From assembly GCF_000716605.1 (NCBI RefSeq), contig NZ_JNXE01000026.1:1-64000 (forward strand): a stretch of 64,000 nucleotides of DNA. The letters are read 5' to 3'. Shown piece by piece: positions 17,126-25,474 of the stretch. The stretch is from Streptomyces sp. NRRL F-525 (GTDB lineage: Bacteria > Actinomycetota > Actinomycetes > Streptomycetales > Streptomycetaceae). The first letter of the stretch is position 1. Each line of letters opens with the position of its first letter. Position numbers and translations under genes: made by a program. The notes beneath the pieces were generated by a model that did not search any database, had not been told where the DNA came from, and worked only from the letters and a program-made list of their open reading frames with translations.

Positions 17126-18256
17126 ATGAGCTCGCTTAATCTCGACGACTTCACCGATCTGATCGAGCGCCCCGACGGCGGTGTGCGCCGCGACGCGGAG
17201 GCCCGCCGCGAACGTCAGATCGTGCCGCCCGGGTCGCTGGGCCGACTCGACGACCTGGGTGAGTGGCTGGCGGCGGCGCAGGGCGCCGTGCCGGTACGGC
17301 CGGTCGAACGGCCGCGTGTGGTCTTGTTCGCGGGCGACCACGGCATCGCCGAACTCGGCGTGTCGGCCCGGCCGGCGGGCAGCGCCGGGGAGTTGGTGCG
17401 GTCGGTGCTGGAGGGCGGCAGCCCGGCGGCGGTGCTCGCCAGGCGGCTCGGGGTGCCGGTGCGGATCGTGGACATGGGCCTGGACTGCGATCCCAGCGCG
17501 CTGCCGGACGCGGTCGTGAAGCACCGCGTACGGCGGGGCAGCGGGCGTATCGACATCGAGGACGCGCTGACGCTGGAGGAGGCGACGGCCGCGTTCGAGG
17601 CGGGAGTCGCCGTAGCGAACGAGGAGGCCGACTCCGGTACCGATCTGGTGGTCCTCGGCGATGTGAGCGTCGGCGGTACGACGCCTGCCTCCGTGCTGAT
17701 CGCCGCGCTGTGCGGCACCGATGCCTCTGTCGTCACCGGGCGGGGCGGCCTCGCGATCGACGACCTGGCGTGGATGCGCAAGTGCGCGGCGATCCGGGAC
17801 GCGCTGCGGCGGGCCCGGCCGGTGCTGGGCGACCAGTTGCAGCTCCTCGCGACGGTGGGCGGGGCCGACCTCGCCGCGATGACCGGGTTCCTGCTGCAGA
17901 GCGCCGTACGGAAACTGCCGGTGATCCTGGACGGCGTCGTGGCCGCCGCGTGCGCGCTGGTGGGTCAGCGGGTCGCGTTCCGGGCGCCGGACTGGTGGCT
18001 CGCCGGGCAGAACAGCGGCGAGCCGGGCCAGGCGAAGGCCCTGGACCGGATGGCCCTGGAGCCCCTCCTCGACCACGGCGTGACGGTGGGAGAAGGCGCG
18101 GGCGCGCTGCTCGCCCTGCCGCTGGTGCAGGCCGCGGCGGCGCTGGCCGCCGAACTCCCGCTCAAGCCGGAGGAGTTGGACGAGTCCACCGAGCCGGCGG
18201 AGTCCGCGGAGGACGAGAAGCCCGTCGATCTCGCGGTGGAGAACTCCGAGGAGTGA
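17126..18256 (+). CDS. cobT: Nicotinate-nucleotide--dimethylbenzimidazole phosphoribosyltransferase
   Basis: Activates the lower ligand of cobalamin by moving phosphoribose from nicotinate mononucleotide to dimethylbenzimidazole, giving alpha-ribazole phosphate. It is 376 residues. Family segments visible are PPGSLGRLDDLGEW, FAGDHGIAELGVS, GDVSVGGTTPAS and the C-terminal EGAGALLALPLV with the catalytic glutamate region. About 35 extra Glu/Pro-rich residues end the protein (after ELPLKPEEL), probably disordered. With cobU upstream and cobS 3.5 kb downstream, the nucleotide-loop pathway is nearly complete here. Confidence 0.95.
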   Translation: MSSLNLDDFTDLIERPDGGVRRDAEARRERQIVPPGSLGRLDDLGEWLAAAQGAVPVRPVERPRVVLFAGDHGIAELGVSARPAGSAGELVRSVLEGGSPAAVLARRLGVPVRIVDMGLDCDPSALPDAVVKHRVRRGSGRIDIEDALTLEEATAAFEAGVAVANEEADSGTDLVVLGDVSVGGTTPASVLIAALCGTDASVVTGRGGLAIDDLAWMRKCAAIRDALRRARPVLGDQLQLLATVGGADLAAMTGFLLQSAVRKLPVILDGVVAAACALVGQRVAFRAPDWWLAGQNSGEPGQAKALDRMALEPLLDHGVTVGEGAGALLALPLVQAAAALAAELPLKPEELDESTEPAESAEDEKPVDLAVENSEE

Positions 18257-18336
18257 TGGGGCCCGGTCGTCGCGGCGGCCGTTGCGGCGGCGGATAAGAA
18301 CCGTTCGTCGCGACAACGCCCATATGATCCTCCTTC

Positions 18337-20103
18337 ATGGGAGATGTCCGGGTCGGGCCCGTTCAGGAACGTCATAGCTCAGGCGCCTCGCGGCGGGCCG
18401 CGGCCTTCGCCGTCTGGTATCTGCGGGCCGTCGCGTTCATCAACTTCCTCAGCGCGGCGTGGGTTTCGCTGGGGCAGGACGTACGACGGCACAACCAGGA
18501 GAACTTCTTCACGCCGTACCTGCTGACGGCAGGCTTCGCGTCCGGGGTGTTCACGGCGTTCCTCGCCATCACCATGCGGCGCCGCAAACGCGCCGCGTGG
18601 ATCCTGAACCTGGTGGTCAGCGGGCTGTTCCTGGCGCTGTTCGGGTTCGCGATGTCGTTCCAGGAGATCCGCCAGTACCCGCAGAACTGGATCTCCCTGG
18701 TGCTGACCGCGGCCTTCGTCGGCGCACTCGTCGTGGGGCGGCGGGAGTTCTACGCGAAGGGCGACCGGTCCAACCCCCGGCTCGCCGCCGTCGTCGCCGT
18801 CGGCGGCACCCTGGTCGCCTCACTGCTCGCCGCGCTGCTGGTGACGGTCACCAACCAGGCGCACGACGCGTCCCGTTCGACCTTCGTGGAGCGCTGGCGC
18901 TACGGCGCCTTCCGGCTGGTGTCCATCGCCGCCCCGGAGAATCGCTTCCCCGGCATCTGGACCCCGAACTGGGTCAACGTCGTCATCAACGTGCTCAGCA
19001 CGGTCCTCGTCCTCGGCGTGTTCTACGCCGCGTTCCGCTCCCGGCGCGCCGTCGACCCGCTCACCGAGGACGACGAGAAGAAGCTGCGGGCGCTCCTTGA
19101 ACGGCAGGGCGAGCGGGACTCGCTCGGGTACTTCGCGCTGCGCCGGGAGAAGAGCGTGGTGTGGTCGCCGACCGGCAAGGCGGCCGTCGCGTACCGCGTG
19201 GTGGGCGGGGTGTCGCTGGCCTCCGGTGACCCGATCGGGGACCCGGAGGCGTGGCCCGGCGCGATCGAGCCGTGGCTCGCGGAGGCGCGGGTTCACGGGT
19301 GGATCCCGGCCGTCATGGGCGCGAGCGAGGAGGCGGGCACCGTCTACGCGCGGCACGGGCTCGACGCCCTCGAACTCGGGGACGAGGCCCTCGTCGAGGT
19401 CGCCGAGTTCACCCTCGAAGGGCGCGCCATGCGGACCGTGCGGCAGGCCTACAACCGGGTGAAGCGGGCCGGGTACACCGTGCGGATCCGGCGGCACGAG
19501 GACATTCCCGCCGAGGAGATGGCGTATCTGCTGAAGCGCGCCGACGACTGGCGCGACGGAGCCACGGAGCGTGGGTTCAGCATGGCGCTCGGGCGGCTCG
19601 GGGACCCCGACGACGGGCGGTGCGTGATGCTCGAATGCACCGACGGGGAGGGCGAGTTGAGGGCGGTGCTGTCCTTCGTGCCGTGGGGGCCGCACGGACT
19701 GTCGTTGGACCTGATGCGGCGCGACCGCGACTCCGACAACGGGCTGATGGAGTTCATGGTGATCGAACTCCTGCGCCGCGCCCAGGAGATCGGGATCACC
19801 CAGGTATCGCTCAACTTCGCCATGTTCCGGTCGGTCTTCGAACGTGGGGCGCGGATCGGTGCCGGGCCGGTGCTGCGGCTGTGGAGGTCACTCCTCAGCT
19901 TCTTCTCGCGCTGGTGGCAGATCGAGTCGCTGTACCGCGCCAACGCCAAGTACCGGCCCATCTGGGAACCCCGGTTCCTGCTCTTCGAGAAGAGCGCGGA
20001 CCTGTTGCGCATCGGCCTCGCGGCGGCGCGCGCGGAGGGGTTCCTGGAGGCGCCGGGCCTGCCGAAGTGGCTGCACCGCAAGCACCTGGAGACGCACAGA
20101 TGA
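18337..20103 (+). CDS. DUF2156 / phosphatidylglycerol lysyltransferase-like membrane protein
   Basis: 588 residues. The N-terminal ~235 residues hold about five transmembrane helices. The C-terminal ~340 residues are a tandem GNAT-like DUF2156 domain, as in MprF and the N-half of mycobacterial LysX, which transfer amino acids from aminoacyl-tRNA to phosphatidylglycerol. Visible family segments include YFALRREKSVVWS, GGVSLASGDPIGD and SLNFAMFRSVFERG. Known members reduce surface negative charge and resist cationic peptides; which amino acid is used cannot be told. TATGAT lies 8 bases before ATG 18337, a strong leaderless promoter. Overlaps the next gene as ATGA. Confidence 0.88.
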   Translation: MGDVRVGPVQERHSSGASRRAAAFAVWYLRAVAFINFLSAAWVSLGQDVRRHNQENFFTPYLLTAGFASGVFTAFLAITMRRRKRAAWILNLVVSGLFLALFGFAMSFQEIRQYPQNWISLVLTAAFVGALVVGRREFYAKGDRSNPRLAAVVAVGGTLVASLLAALLVTVTNQAHDASRSTFVERWRYGAFRLVSIAAPENRFPGIWTPNWVNVVINVLSTVLVLGVFYAAFRSRRAVDPLTEDDEKKLRALLERQGERDSLGYFALRREKSVVWSPTGKAAVAYRVVGGVSLASGDPIGDPEAWPGAIEPWLAEARVHGWIPAVMGASEEAGTVYARHGLDALELGDEALVEVAEFTLEGRAMRTVRQAYNRVKRAGYTVRIRRHEDIPAEEMAYLLKRADDWRDGATERGFSMALGRLGDPDDGRCVMLECTDGEGELRAVLSFVPWGPHGLSLDLMRRDRDSDNGLMEFMVIELLRRAQEIGITQVSLNFAMFRSVFERGARIGAGPVLRLWRSLLSFFSRWWQIESLYRANAKYRPIWEPRFLLFEKSADLLRIGLAAARAEGFLEAPGLPKWLHRKHLETHR

Positions 20104-20786
20104 ACCGCCTCGCCCGCTGGGCCCGCGCCGAATGGGGACTGCTCTACGTCACCGTGCGCGAGCCGCTGCTGAAGCGGCACTGGCGGGCGATCCCGATGAC
20201 GATCGGGGCGGTGCTGCTGACCGCGGTGCTGCAGTTCGTGCAGAACCAGTCCTGGGGCTACCAGTTCGTGCAGGACACGGGCGCGGTAAGGGCCGTGGAC
20301 CCGCTGTGGCTGGCCCTCCTCCGCACCCCCCTGTCCCTTTTCGTGCCCGCGTTGGACCTCCCCGTGTGGGGCGCCCTCGCCCAGATCCTCTTCGTGTTCG
20401 GCATCGCGGAGATCGCCCTCGGCCGCTGGCGCACGCTCGTCATCGCCTACGCCGCGACCCTCGCCGGCACGCTGTACGCGCGCCTGGGCATCTGGCTCGG
20501 CTTCGACAACCCCTTCGGGCTGCCCAGCTCCGACCGGCTGGTGGTGGACACCGGTCCCTCGGCCGCCGTGGTCGGCCTCGCGGTGTTCGTCGCGTGGCGC
20601 TACGGCGCGTACGCGACGGCGCTGGCGGTGACCGGGGCGATGGCGATCGAGGTGATGCTGAAGGGCAACCTCGCCGGGAAGGAGCATCTCGCGGCGATCA
20701 TCGCGGTGGGGGTGCTGTGCCTGGCTTCGGCGGTGCGGCACCGGCGGGGTGGCTTTGGGCCGGCGTCGGGTAGGCGGTCACGGTGA
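20100..20786 (+). CDS. Rhomboid-like integral membrane protein
   Basis: 228 residues with about six transmembrane helices. GPSAAVVGLAV near residue 155 matches the rhomboid GxS nucleophile loop, and KEHLAAIIAVG near residue 202 supplies a histidine where rhomboids have theirs, so a Ser-His dyad is possible. The usual Gly after the serine is Ala, which leaves activity open. It overlaps the lipid-modifying gene upstream by four bases (ATGA), so it may act on or regulate that enzyme. Confidence 0.75.
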   Translation: MNRLARWARAEWGLLYVTVREPLLKRHWRAIPMTIGAVLLTAVLQFVQNQSWGYQFVQDTGAVRAVDPLWLALLRTPLSLFVPALDLPVWGALAQILFVFGIAEIALGRWRTLVIAYAATLAGTLYARLGIWLGFDNPFGLPSSDRLVVDTGPSAAVVGLAVFVAWRYGAYATALAVTGAMAIEVMLKGNLAGKEHLAAIIAVGVLCLASAVRHRRGGFGPASGRRSR

Positions 20787-20818
20787 GGCCGTCCCGGCCG
20801 CCCCGGGGACCCTTCTCC

Positions 20819-20860
20819 CGGAAAGTGTGACAGTTTTTCGGAAAGTGACACACTTTCCGC
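20819..20860. repeat. Palindromic element with GGAAAGTG units, related to 42281-42317
   Basis: Three copies of GGAAAGTG occur in 42 bases, two direct and one inverted. CGGAAAGTG-ACA-CACTTTCCG is a perfect 9-base inverted repeat and the outer GGAAAGTGTG pairs with CACACTTTCC. It lies between two convergent genes, so it could act as a terminator. The flanking GGGGACCCTTC and AAGTGTGACAGTT also occur at 42266-42295, so it is a dispersed element. Confidence 0.65.
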
Positions 20861-20898
20861 GACATGGGTCCCTCCCCCGGCGATCCGCCCCCTCCTCC

Positions 20899-21666
20899 TC
20901 ACCGCCGCCCGGGAATCCGTACCGGCTCCGGATCCGGCTTGCCCCCGATCCAGTCCTGGAGAGCACGGCGGGGCCCCGCCCAGCGGCGGTCGTGGTGGTA
21001 GGCGCGGAGGGTGGAACGGGCTCGGGCGCGGTGACGGCGGTTGCGGTAGAAGCGCTTGGCCCAGGGGGAACCCGGGCGGGCCAGGCGGATCGCGCCGACG
21101 AAGGCGACCAGCGGGACGAGGATGCCGAAGACCGCGGTGCGGGCCTTGCCCTTGCTCAGCGCGATGAGGGAGAACAGGAAGTTCACGGCGACGCTGACGA
21201 TCACGCCGGCGCGGTCGTGTAGTTCGGAGGCGCTGAGGTCGTTGACGCCGAAGGGCGAGAAGCCGGCGAGCACGAAGCCGACCAGGGCCGCCGTGAGCAC
21301 CACCGCCTCGACGCTCTTGCGGCCCGCCTCGGTCCAGTACACGTCGTCGAGGTAGAGGATCAGCGCGAACTCGTCCAGGACCAGGCCCGCGCCCATCCCG
21401 AAGACGATCGCGAAGAGCGCCGATCCGACGCCGTAGCGGGTGCTGGCCACGGCGCCGAAGCCGCCGATCACGGTGAGGACCACGCCCGGGACGACGTGGT
21501 GGATGTGTACGTCGCCCGCCTTGATGTTGCCGAAGGGGCCCTTGCCGGCGCGGATCAGGCGGGTGATGACCCGGGTGATGAGGAAGGTCAGGACGAAGGC
21601 GGTCAGCGCGAGGAGGAGCGGGAGTTTGCCCGGCTCGACGATGTTGCGGTGCAGCCAATGTCCCAT
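20899..21666 (-). CDS. Conserved integral membrane protein
   Basis: 255 residues with about seven transmembrane helices and a basic, Arg-rich cytoplasmic tail of ~60 residues. The segment DVHIHHVVPGVVL carries three histidines in a row with Pro-Gly, and DEFALILYLDDVYW gives acidic residues, so a metal or proton-handling site is possible. I cannot assign a function. TAAAGT ends 6 bases before the ATG, a leaderless start. It is divergent from cobS over only 60 bases. Confidence 0.82.
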   Translation of the reverse strand: MGHWLHRNIVEPGKLPLLLALTAFVLTFLITRVITRLIRAGKGPFGNIKAGDVHIHHVVPGVVLTVIGGFGAVASTRYGVGSALFAIVFGMGAGLVLDEFALILYLDDVYWTEAGRKSVEAVVLTAALVGFVLAGFSPFGVNDLSASELHDRAGVIVSVAVNFLFSLIALSKGKARTAVFGILVPLVAFVGAIRLARPGSPWAKRFYRNRRHRARARSTLRAYHHDRRWAGPRRALQDWIGGKPDPEPVRIPGRR

Positions 21667-21726
21667 ATGCGCACTTTAGCCACGGCCCGCTCGGGCGCCC
21701 TCTCGATCGGCGGGTAATCTGCGCCG
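21667..21726. promoter_or_regulatory. Divergent pair of leaderless promoters
   Basis: In 60 bases there are two -10 boxes, each exactly 6 bases from a start codon: TAAAGT (21678-21673, minus strand) for the membrane protein gene and TAATCT (21715-21720, plus) for cobS. The -35 regions must overlap or abut in the middle, so the two polymerases would compete. I see no cobalamin riboswitch here or before any cob gene in the window; a leaderless mRNA leaves no room for one. Confidence 0.6.
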
Positions 21727-22503
21727 GTGTCCAAGACCTCGCCCCTTGACGGCCTCCGCTTCGCGTTCGGCACGCTGACTGTTCTTCCGGTCAGGGTGAC
21801 CCGCTGGGATCGGGAGGCCGCGCGTGCGGGGATGCTGGCGGCGCCGGTCGTGGGAGTGGTCGTCGGTGGGTGTGCGGCCGGGGTTGGGCTGCTGCTTCTG
21901 GTGCTCGGCGCGAGTCCGTTGCTTGCCGCCGTCGGGAGCGTGGCCGTGCCTGCGGTTCTCACTCGGGGGCTGCATCTGGACGGGCTCGCGGATACCGCCG
22001 ATGGGCTGGGCAGCGGGAAACCCGCCGAGGATGCGCTGCGGATCATGAAGCAGTCGGACATCGGGCCGTTCGGGGTGCTCGCTCTTGTTTTTGTGGTGCT
22101 GGGGCAGGTGGCGGCGCTCTCCCAGCTCTACGGCGACTCGTGGGCGCGGGGTGCGGTTGGGGCCGTTGTCTCGGGGGTCGCGGCTCGGCTGGCGCTGACG
22201 TCGGCCGCGCGGGCGGGGGTGCCTGCGGCTCGGCCTGAGGGGTTGGGGGCGGCGGTCGCGGGGGTGGTTCCGGTTGCGGGGGCGCTGGGGGTGGCGGTGG
22301 GTTTCGTTGCCGTCGGGGAGGCGTGCGGGTTGGCTCTGGGGGTGTACGGGGTCGCTCGGGCGTTCGTCGTCGCCCTGGTCGTTGCTGAGCTTCTTCTGCG
22401 GCACTGTCGGCGGCGGTTTGGTGGGGTCACTGGGGACGTGTTTGGGGGGCTTGCGGAGAGTGCGGCGACGGCTGCGGTCGTGATGCTTTCGCTTGGTGGG
22501 TGA
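21727..22503 (+). CDS. cobS: Adenosylcobinamide-GDP ribazoletransferase
   Basis: Last step of cobalamin assembly: joins adenosylcobinamide-GDP and alpha-ribazole in the membrane. It is 258 residues, mostly hydrophobic helices, with the family signature LHLDGLADTADGLGSG near residue 82 that binds Mg and the pyrophosphate, and the following MKQSDIGPFG. GTG 21727 is preceded by a -10 box six bases away. Together with cobU and cobT it closes the nucleotide loop. Confidence 0.95.
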   Translation: MSKTSPLDGLRFAFGTLTVLPVRVTRWDREAARAGMLAAPVVGVVVGGCAAGVGLLLLVLGASPLLAAVGSVAVPAVLTRGLHLDGLADTADGLGSGKPAEDALRIMKQSDIGPFGVLALVFVVLGQVAALSQLYGDSWARGAVGAVVSGVAARLALTSAARAGVPAARPEGLGAAVAGVVPVAGALGVAVGFVAVGEACGLALGVYGVARAFVVALVVAELLLRHCRRRFGGVTGDVFGGLAESAATAAVVMLSLGG

Positions 22504-22506
22504 GTG

Positions 22507-22548
22507 CGGATGCGTGGGGGCTGGTCGCGCAGTTCCCCGCGCACCTGG
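22507..22548. repeat. Streptomyces intergenic GC repeat (half copy)
   Basis: GCGTGGGGGCTGGTCGCGCA followed by GTTCCCCGCGCA, directly after the cobS stop and before the end of the convergent GH114 gene. Confidence 0.7.
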
Positions 22549-22569
22549 CGGAACTGCTCTCAGGCTTGT

Positions 22570-23367
22570 TCAACAGGAACGGCGCCATGCTCCCAGCTCG
22601 GGCTTCTTCAGTAGTGAACTCAGCTTCAAGTGACGGGAGTCGGGGCAGAAGCGGGCTGTCGGGAGGTCGTACTCGACGTGGAAGACGGCCTTGTTCGCCT
22701 TGATGAACGGGGTCAGGGTGTCGCACTCGTCGTACTGGGCGCACTGTTCGTTGACCGCGAAGTCGAAGTCGCTTACCAGGGCCGGGATTTGGTCCAGGTC
22801 GTTCTTCAGGCCGACGGACATGCCTCGGGCGTGGGACAGCTTGGCGATCAGGCGGTTGTAGCGGAGTTGGTCGGCGGCCTTGAGGGGGAAGCCGGTGTCG
22901 TTCCGGTAGCCGTCCATGTTGTCGGGCTCCACCGCGTCGAAGCCCTTCTCCTTGCACATGTCGAGGCGGGCCTCCATCAACGGCTCCAGGACGTCCGTGC
23001 GGCGGATGTCCAGCCAGCGTTCGCCCTTCCAGCCGTTGCCCTTGCCCAGGACCGACTTGGGGAACTTCTCGGCGTCGGGGCGGAAGTCCTCCCAGGCGCC
23101 GGTGGAGAGGTAGCAGATGACCTTGCGGCCCTTGGCGTGCAGCGCGGTCACCGTCGCCTTGGAGTGGTCGAAGCCGTCGATGTCGTAGACCGGCACGTCG
23201 ACGGAGGTGTCCAGGCGGCCGCTCAGTTGCCACTGCCAGGCCACCCCCGGGCGGGGTTGCCAGCGCGCCCCCGAGTCCGGGGTGGGGGTTGGCTTCTCGT
23301 CGGAGGTCGACGTGCAGCCCGCGAGGAGCAGGAGGAGCAGGGCTGGCAGCAGGGTGGGGCGTCTCAC
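22570..23367 (-). CDS. GH114 lipoprotein, Ega3-like endo-alpha-1,4-galactosaminidase
   Basis: Exported glycoside hydrolase of 265 residues. The lipobox LAGC puts the lipid-bearing cysteine at residue 18. A TIM-barrel domain of the GH114 family follows, with the typical PVYDIDGFDHS, VICYLSTGAWEDFRPD and the catalytic stretch AVEPDNMDGYRNDTGF. Known GH114 enzymes (bacterial polygalactosaminidase, fungal Ega3, and the hydrolase domain of PelA as a relative) cut alpha-1,4-linked galactosamine polymers. The GTG start overlaps the upstream GH135 stop as GTGA. As last gene of the polysaccharide operon it may trim or release the polymer at the cell surface. Confidence 0.9.
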   Translation of the reverse strand: MRRPTLLPALLLLLLAGCTSTSDEKPTPTPDSGARWQPRPGVAWQWQLSGRLDTSVDVPVYDIDGFDHSKATVTALHAKGRKVICYLSTGAWEDFRPDAEKFPKSVLGKGNGWKGERWLDIRRTDVLEPLMEARLDMCKEKGFDAVEPDNMDGYRNDTGFPLKAADQLRYNRLIAKLSHARGMSVGLKNDLDQIPALVSDFDFAVNEQCAQYDECDTLTPFIKANKAVFHVEYDLPTARFCPDSRHLKLSSLLKKPELGAWRRSC

Positions 23368-24014
23368 TGAACGGGCTCCAGGGTGTGGGGCAAAGTACCC
23401 CACGGATGATCTCCTACGCCCGGTACCGCGCAGTGCACCGAGGCCCCTCGGGCTCGGGCCTCCGCTTCGAAGGCGACGTCGGGCGGGACGCCGTAGACGA
23501 GGTGGCCGAAGCGGATTCCTGTGGTGCCGCGCCAGGATTGGGGCGGTAGTCGGCGGTACGTCGTCCAGGGGCCCTCGAAGGTCACGAGGACGTCGGCTAT
23601 GCGGGCGTACGACGGGTGCGGGGTCGTGCCGTGGTTCAGGACCAGCGTGGCGCAGCCTGTGCCCCAGGCGGCCGTGGCGATGCGCTGGTAGTGCCTGAAC
23701 TCCTTCTGGCCTGCCGCCACTTGGTCCAGGAAGGCACCGTCCGTGCCGTACCAGTCCCGGTAGTGCGTCAGGTCCTTCACTACGTCCGCGTACGGGCGGC
23801 GGCCGTAGTCCGTGTCCGTGTAGCCGAGCAACCTCACCTCCGCCGCGCGGAGTTGGGAGGCCACCTCGGCGAAGGCCGGGTCCGGGGCTTCGCCGGGGCC
23901 GCTGGCCGGGTTGAGGACCACGGCGTAGAGGCGGGGGGCCGCCGCCACGATCGCGGCCCATTCCGCGGGGCGGATGGTCGGGTGTTCGTAGTACGGGACC
24001 AGCAGTTGGCTCAT
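23364..24014 (-). CDS. GH135 / spherulin-4 family protein, Sph3-like
   Basis: 216 residues of the spherulation-specific family 4. The family opening LLVPYYEHP, the LNPASGPG loop, GYTDTDYGRR and GAFLDQV are clear. The fungal member Sph3 is a glycoside hydrolase (GH135) that cuts N-acetylgalactosamine-rich galactosaminogalactan and is needed to make it. No signal peptide or membrane helix is seen here, which is odd for a surface hydrolase: it may act in the cytoplasm on growing chains, or be exported with a partner. The start ATG overlaps the membrane protein stop as ATGA, and the stop overlaps the GH114 start, so this is a tight operon. Confidence 0.87.
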   Translation of the reverse strand: MSQLLVPYYEHPTIRPAEWAAIVAAAPRLYAVVLNPASGPGEAPDPAFAEVASQLRAAEVRLLGYTDTDYGRRPYADVVKDLTHYRDWYGTDGAFLDQVAAGQKEFRHYQRIATAAWGTGCATLVLNHGTTPHPSYARIADVLVTFEGPWTTYRRLPPQSWRGTTGIRFGHLVYGVPPDVAFEAEARARGASVHCAVPGVGDHPWGTLPHTLEPVQ

Positions 24015-25474
24015 CGGTGGGCCGTCACTCTGCCCAACAGGGCGCAGATCAGGGCGGCTTGGACCAGGGCCGCGGTGCCGTTCACGTACAGGGCGATCCA
24101 GTGTGGGCCGGCCGCGTGGGTGAGGAGGGCCAAGGTTTGGGCCGCTGCCGCCGTGCAGCAGATCGCTGCCGCGCCTATGACCGCGCCGAAGGACTGCAGG
24201 AGCAGGCCCGTCCACAGGACCGTGCCGAGGAGGAGCAGGGCGGCGAGGCTTACTCCGTTGAGGGCGGGGGTGTGGGGCCAGAGGGTGGTTGCGAGGAGGG
24301 TCAGGGCGGAGAGGGCGGCCAGGTAGGCGGTCAGGCAGAGGGTGAGGGTTGTGCCTGTTGTGCGCCAGAAGGCTTTTGGGGTGCGGCTGTTGCGTAGGCC
24401 GGTGAGGCTGCCGCTGCGGAAGCGGTAGAGGAGCCATTCGGCTGGGCCCATGCTCAGGGTCAGGGCGACTGCGGCGACCGCGCTGCCGCTCAGGGCGGCG
24501 TAGAGGACGAGGGCGCCGCTGCCTAGGCCGAACAGGGCGTAGGGGAGGGAGGCTGTCAGTCGGGGGGACATTGTTGTTTTTTGTCTGCGGGTGCGTGGGG
24601 GCTGGTCGCGCCCACGCGGCGGTAGCCGCAAATTAAATACAGCCCCGCGCCCCTTGAGGGCGAGCCGGCCGTGGCCTACTTCGAGTTGAGCCAGTATCAC
24701 TACCGCCAATAGGGAGCCCGGCAGCAAGGTCAGTCTCAGCGCGTCCGGAATCGGCTGAAGCATGGCCACGACCGCGACCGCCGTCATCGGCAACAGGCTT
24801 GCCAGCAGGGCTCGTTCGCGGCCCATGACCAGCAGGACCGTGGCTGCGCCCAGGTAGCAGGATTGGCCTGCGGCGAACGCTACGGCCGCCGGGTGGGCCG
24901 TGCCCGCTACCGCGAGGGCTACCGCTGCGCCCAGGAGTGCGCCCAAGGGGGCGCCGGTGAGGAGGCTGTGGCGGGCCGCCGGTTTGTCGCCCAGGCCGAG
25001 CCAGGAGTACGCGCGGTGGGCCAGGCCCTGGTTCCAGGTCCAGCCGACCAGGGCGCTTGCCAGGAGGGGGACGGTGCCTGCGAGGAGGGGGGCGCCCAGG
25101 ACGTAGCCGAAGCCGGGGAGGGCGAAGACGACGCCTCTCAACAGGCAGCCGAGCAGGCCTACTTGCCAGGGGTCGTGGACGGGGCCGTCCGGTTCGGGGA
25201 AGCGGCGGGTTACGCGTTCGTACAACTCCTCCGCCAGGGCGAAGGAGTTCTTGACGCCGTAGCGCTCGCGTATCTGGTCGTCCGACATTCCGTCGGATTC
25301 GAGGAGGGCCGCTATCTCGTCGGGGTGCACGGCCGCGGCGACGAACTCGTCGAGGCGGTCGGCGAGTTCGTCGATCGGGTCGGGTTCGGCCCAGCTCGGG
25401 GAGGGGCGTTGCCTGGGGATGCCGGGGACGGTGTCCGAACTCGCCCCCGGCGGCAGCCAGATGGAACCTGTCAC
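24011..25474 (-). CDS. 12-TM membrane protein, PelG-like candidate exporter
   Basis: 487 residues. A soluble N-terminal region (about residues 33-95, Asp/Glu-rich, RERYGVKNSFALAEELYERV) precedes twelve predicted transmembrane helices arranged six plus six. That count and the coupling to a PelF-like glycosyltransferase suggest a PelG-like member of the flippase superfamily that moves the polymer across the membrane; this is inference, since I cannot confirm family motifs. Start GTG 25474 overlaps the glycosyltransferase stop as GTGA. The loop between helices 6 and 7 (about residues 274-299) is encoded by a copy of a repeat that is otherwise intergenic. Confidence 0.72.
   Translation of the reverse strand: MTGSIWLPPGASSDTVPGIPRQRPSPSWAEPDPIDELADRLDEFVAAAVHPDEIAALLESDGMSDDQIRERYGVKNSFALAEELYERVTRRFPEPDGPVHDPWQVGLLGCLLRGVVFALPGFGYVLGAPLLAGTVPLLASALVGWTWNQGLAHRAYSWLGLGDKPAARHSLLTGAPLGALLGAAVALAVAGTAHPAAVAFAAGQSCYLGAATVLLVMGRERALLASLLPMTAVAVVAMLQPIPDALRLTLLPGSLLAVVILAQLEVGHGRLALKGRGAVFNLRLPPRGRDQPPRTRRQKTTMSPRLTASLPYALFGLGSGALVLYAALSGSAVAAVALTLSMGPAEWLLYRFRSGSLTGLRNSRTPKAFWRTTGTTLTLCLTAYLAALSALTLLATTLWPHTPALNGVSLAALLLLGTVLWTGLLLQSFGAVIGAAAICCTAAAAQTLALLTHAAGPHWIALYVNGTAALVQAALICALLGRVTAHR
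24578..24655. repeat. Intergenic-type GC repeat lying in frame inside a coding region
   Basis: Read on the minus strand, this 78-base stretch runs GGGGCGCGGGGCTGTA, then GCGGCTACCGCCGCGTGGGC, then CCAGCCCCCACGCACCCGCA and an A-run. It matches the full-length repeats at 3235 and 43718, which follow gene ends. Here it encodes about 26 residues (KGRGAVFNLRLPPRGRDQPP onwards) of the cytoplasmic or outer loop joining the two halves of the 12-TM protein, without breaking the frame. Confidence 0.8.
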
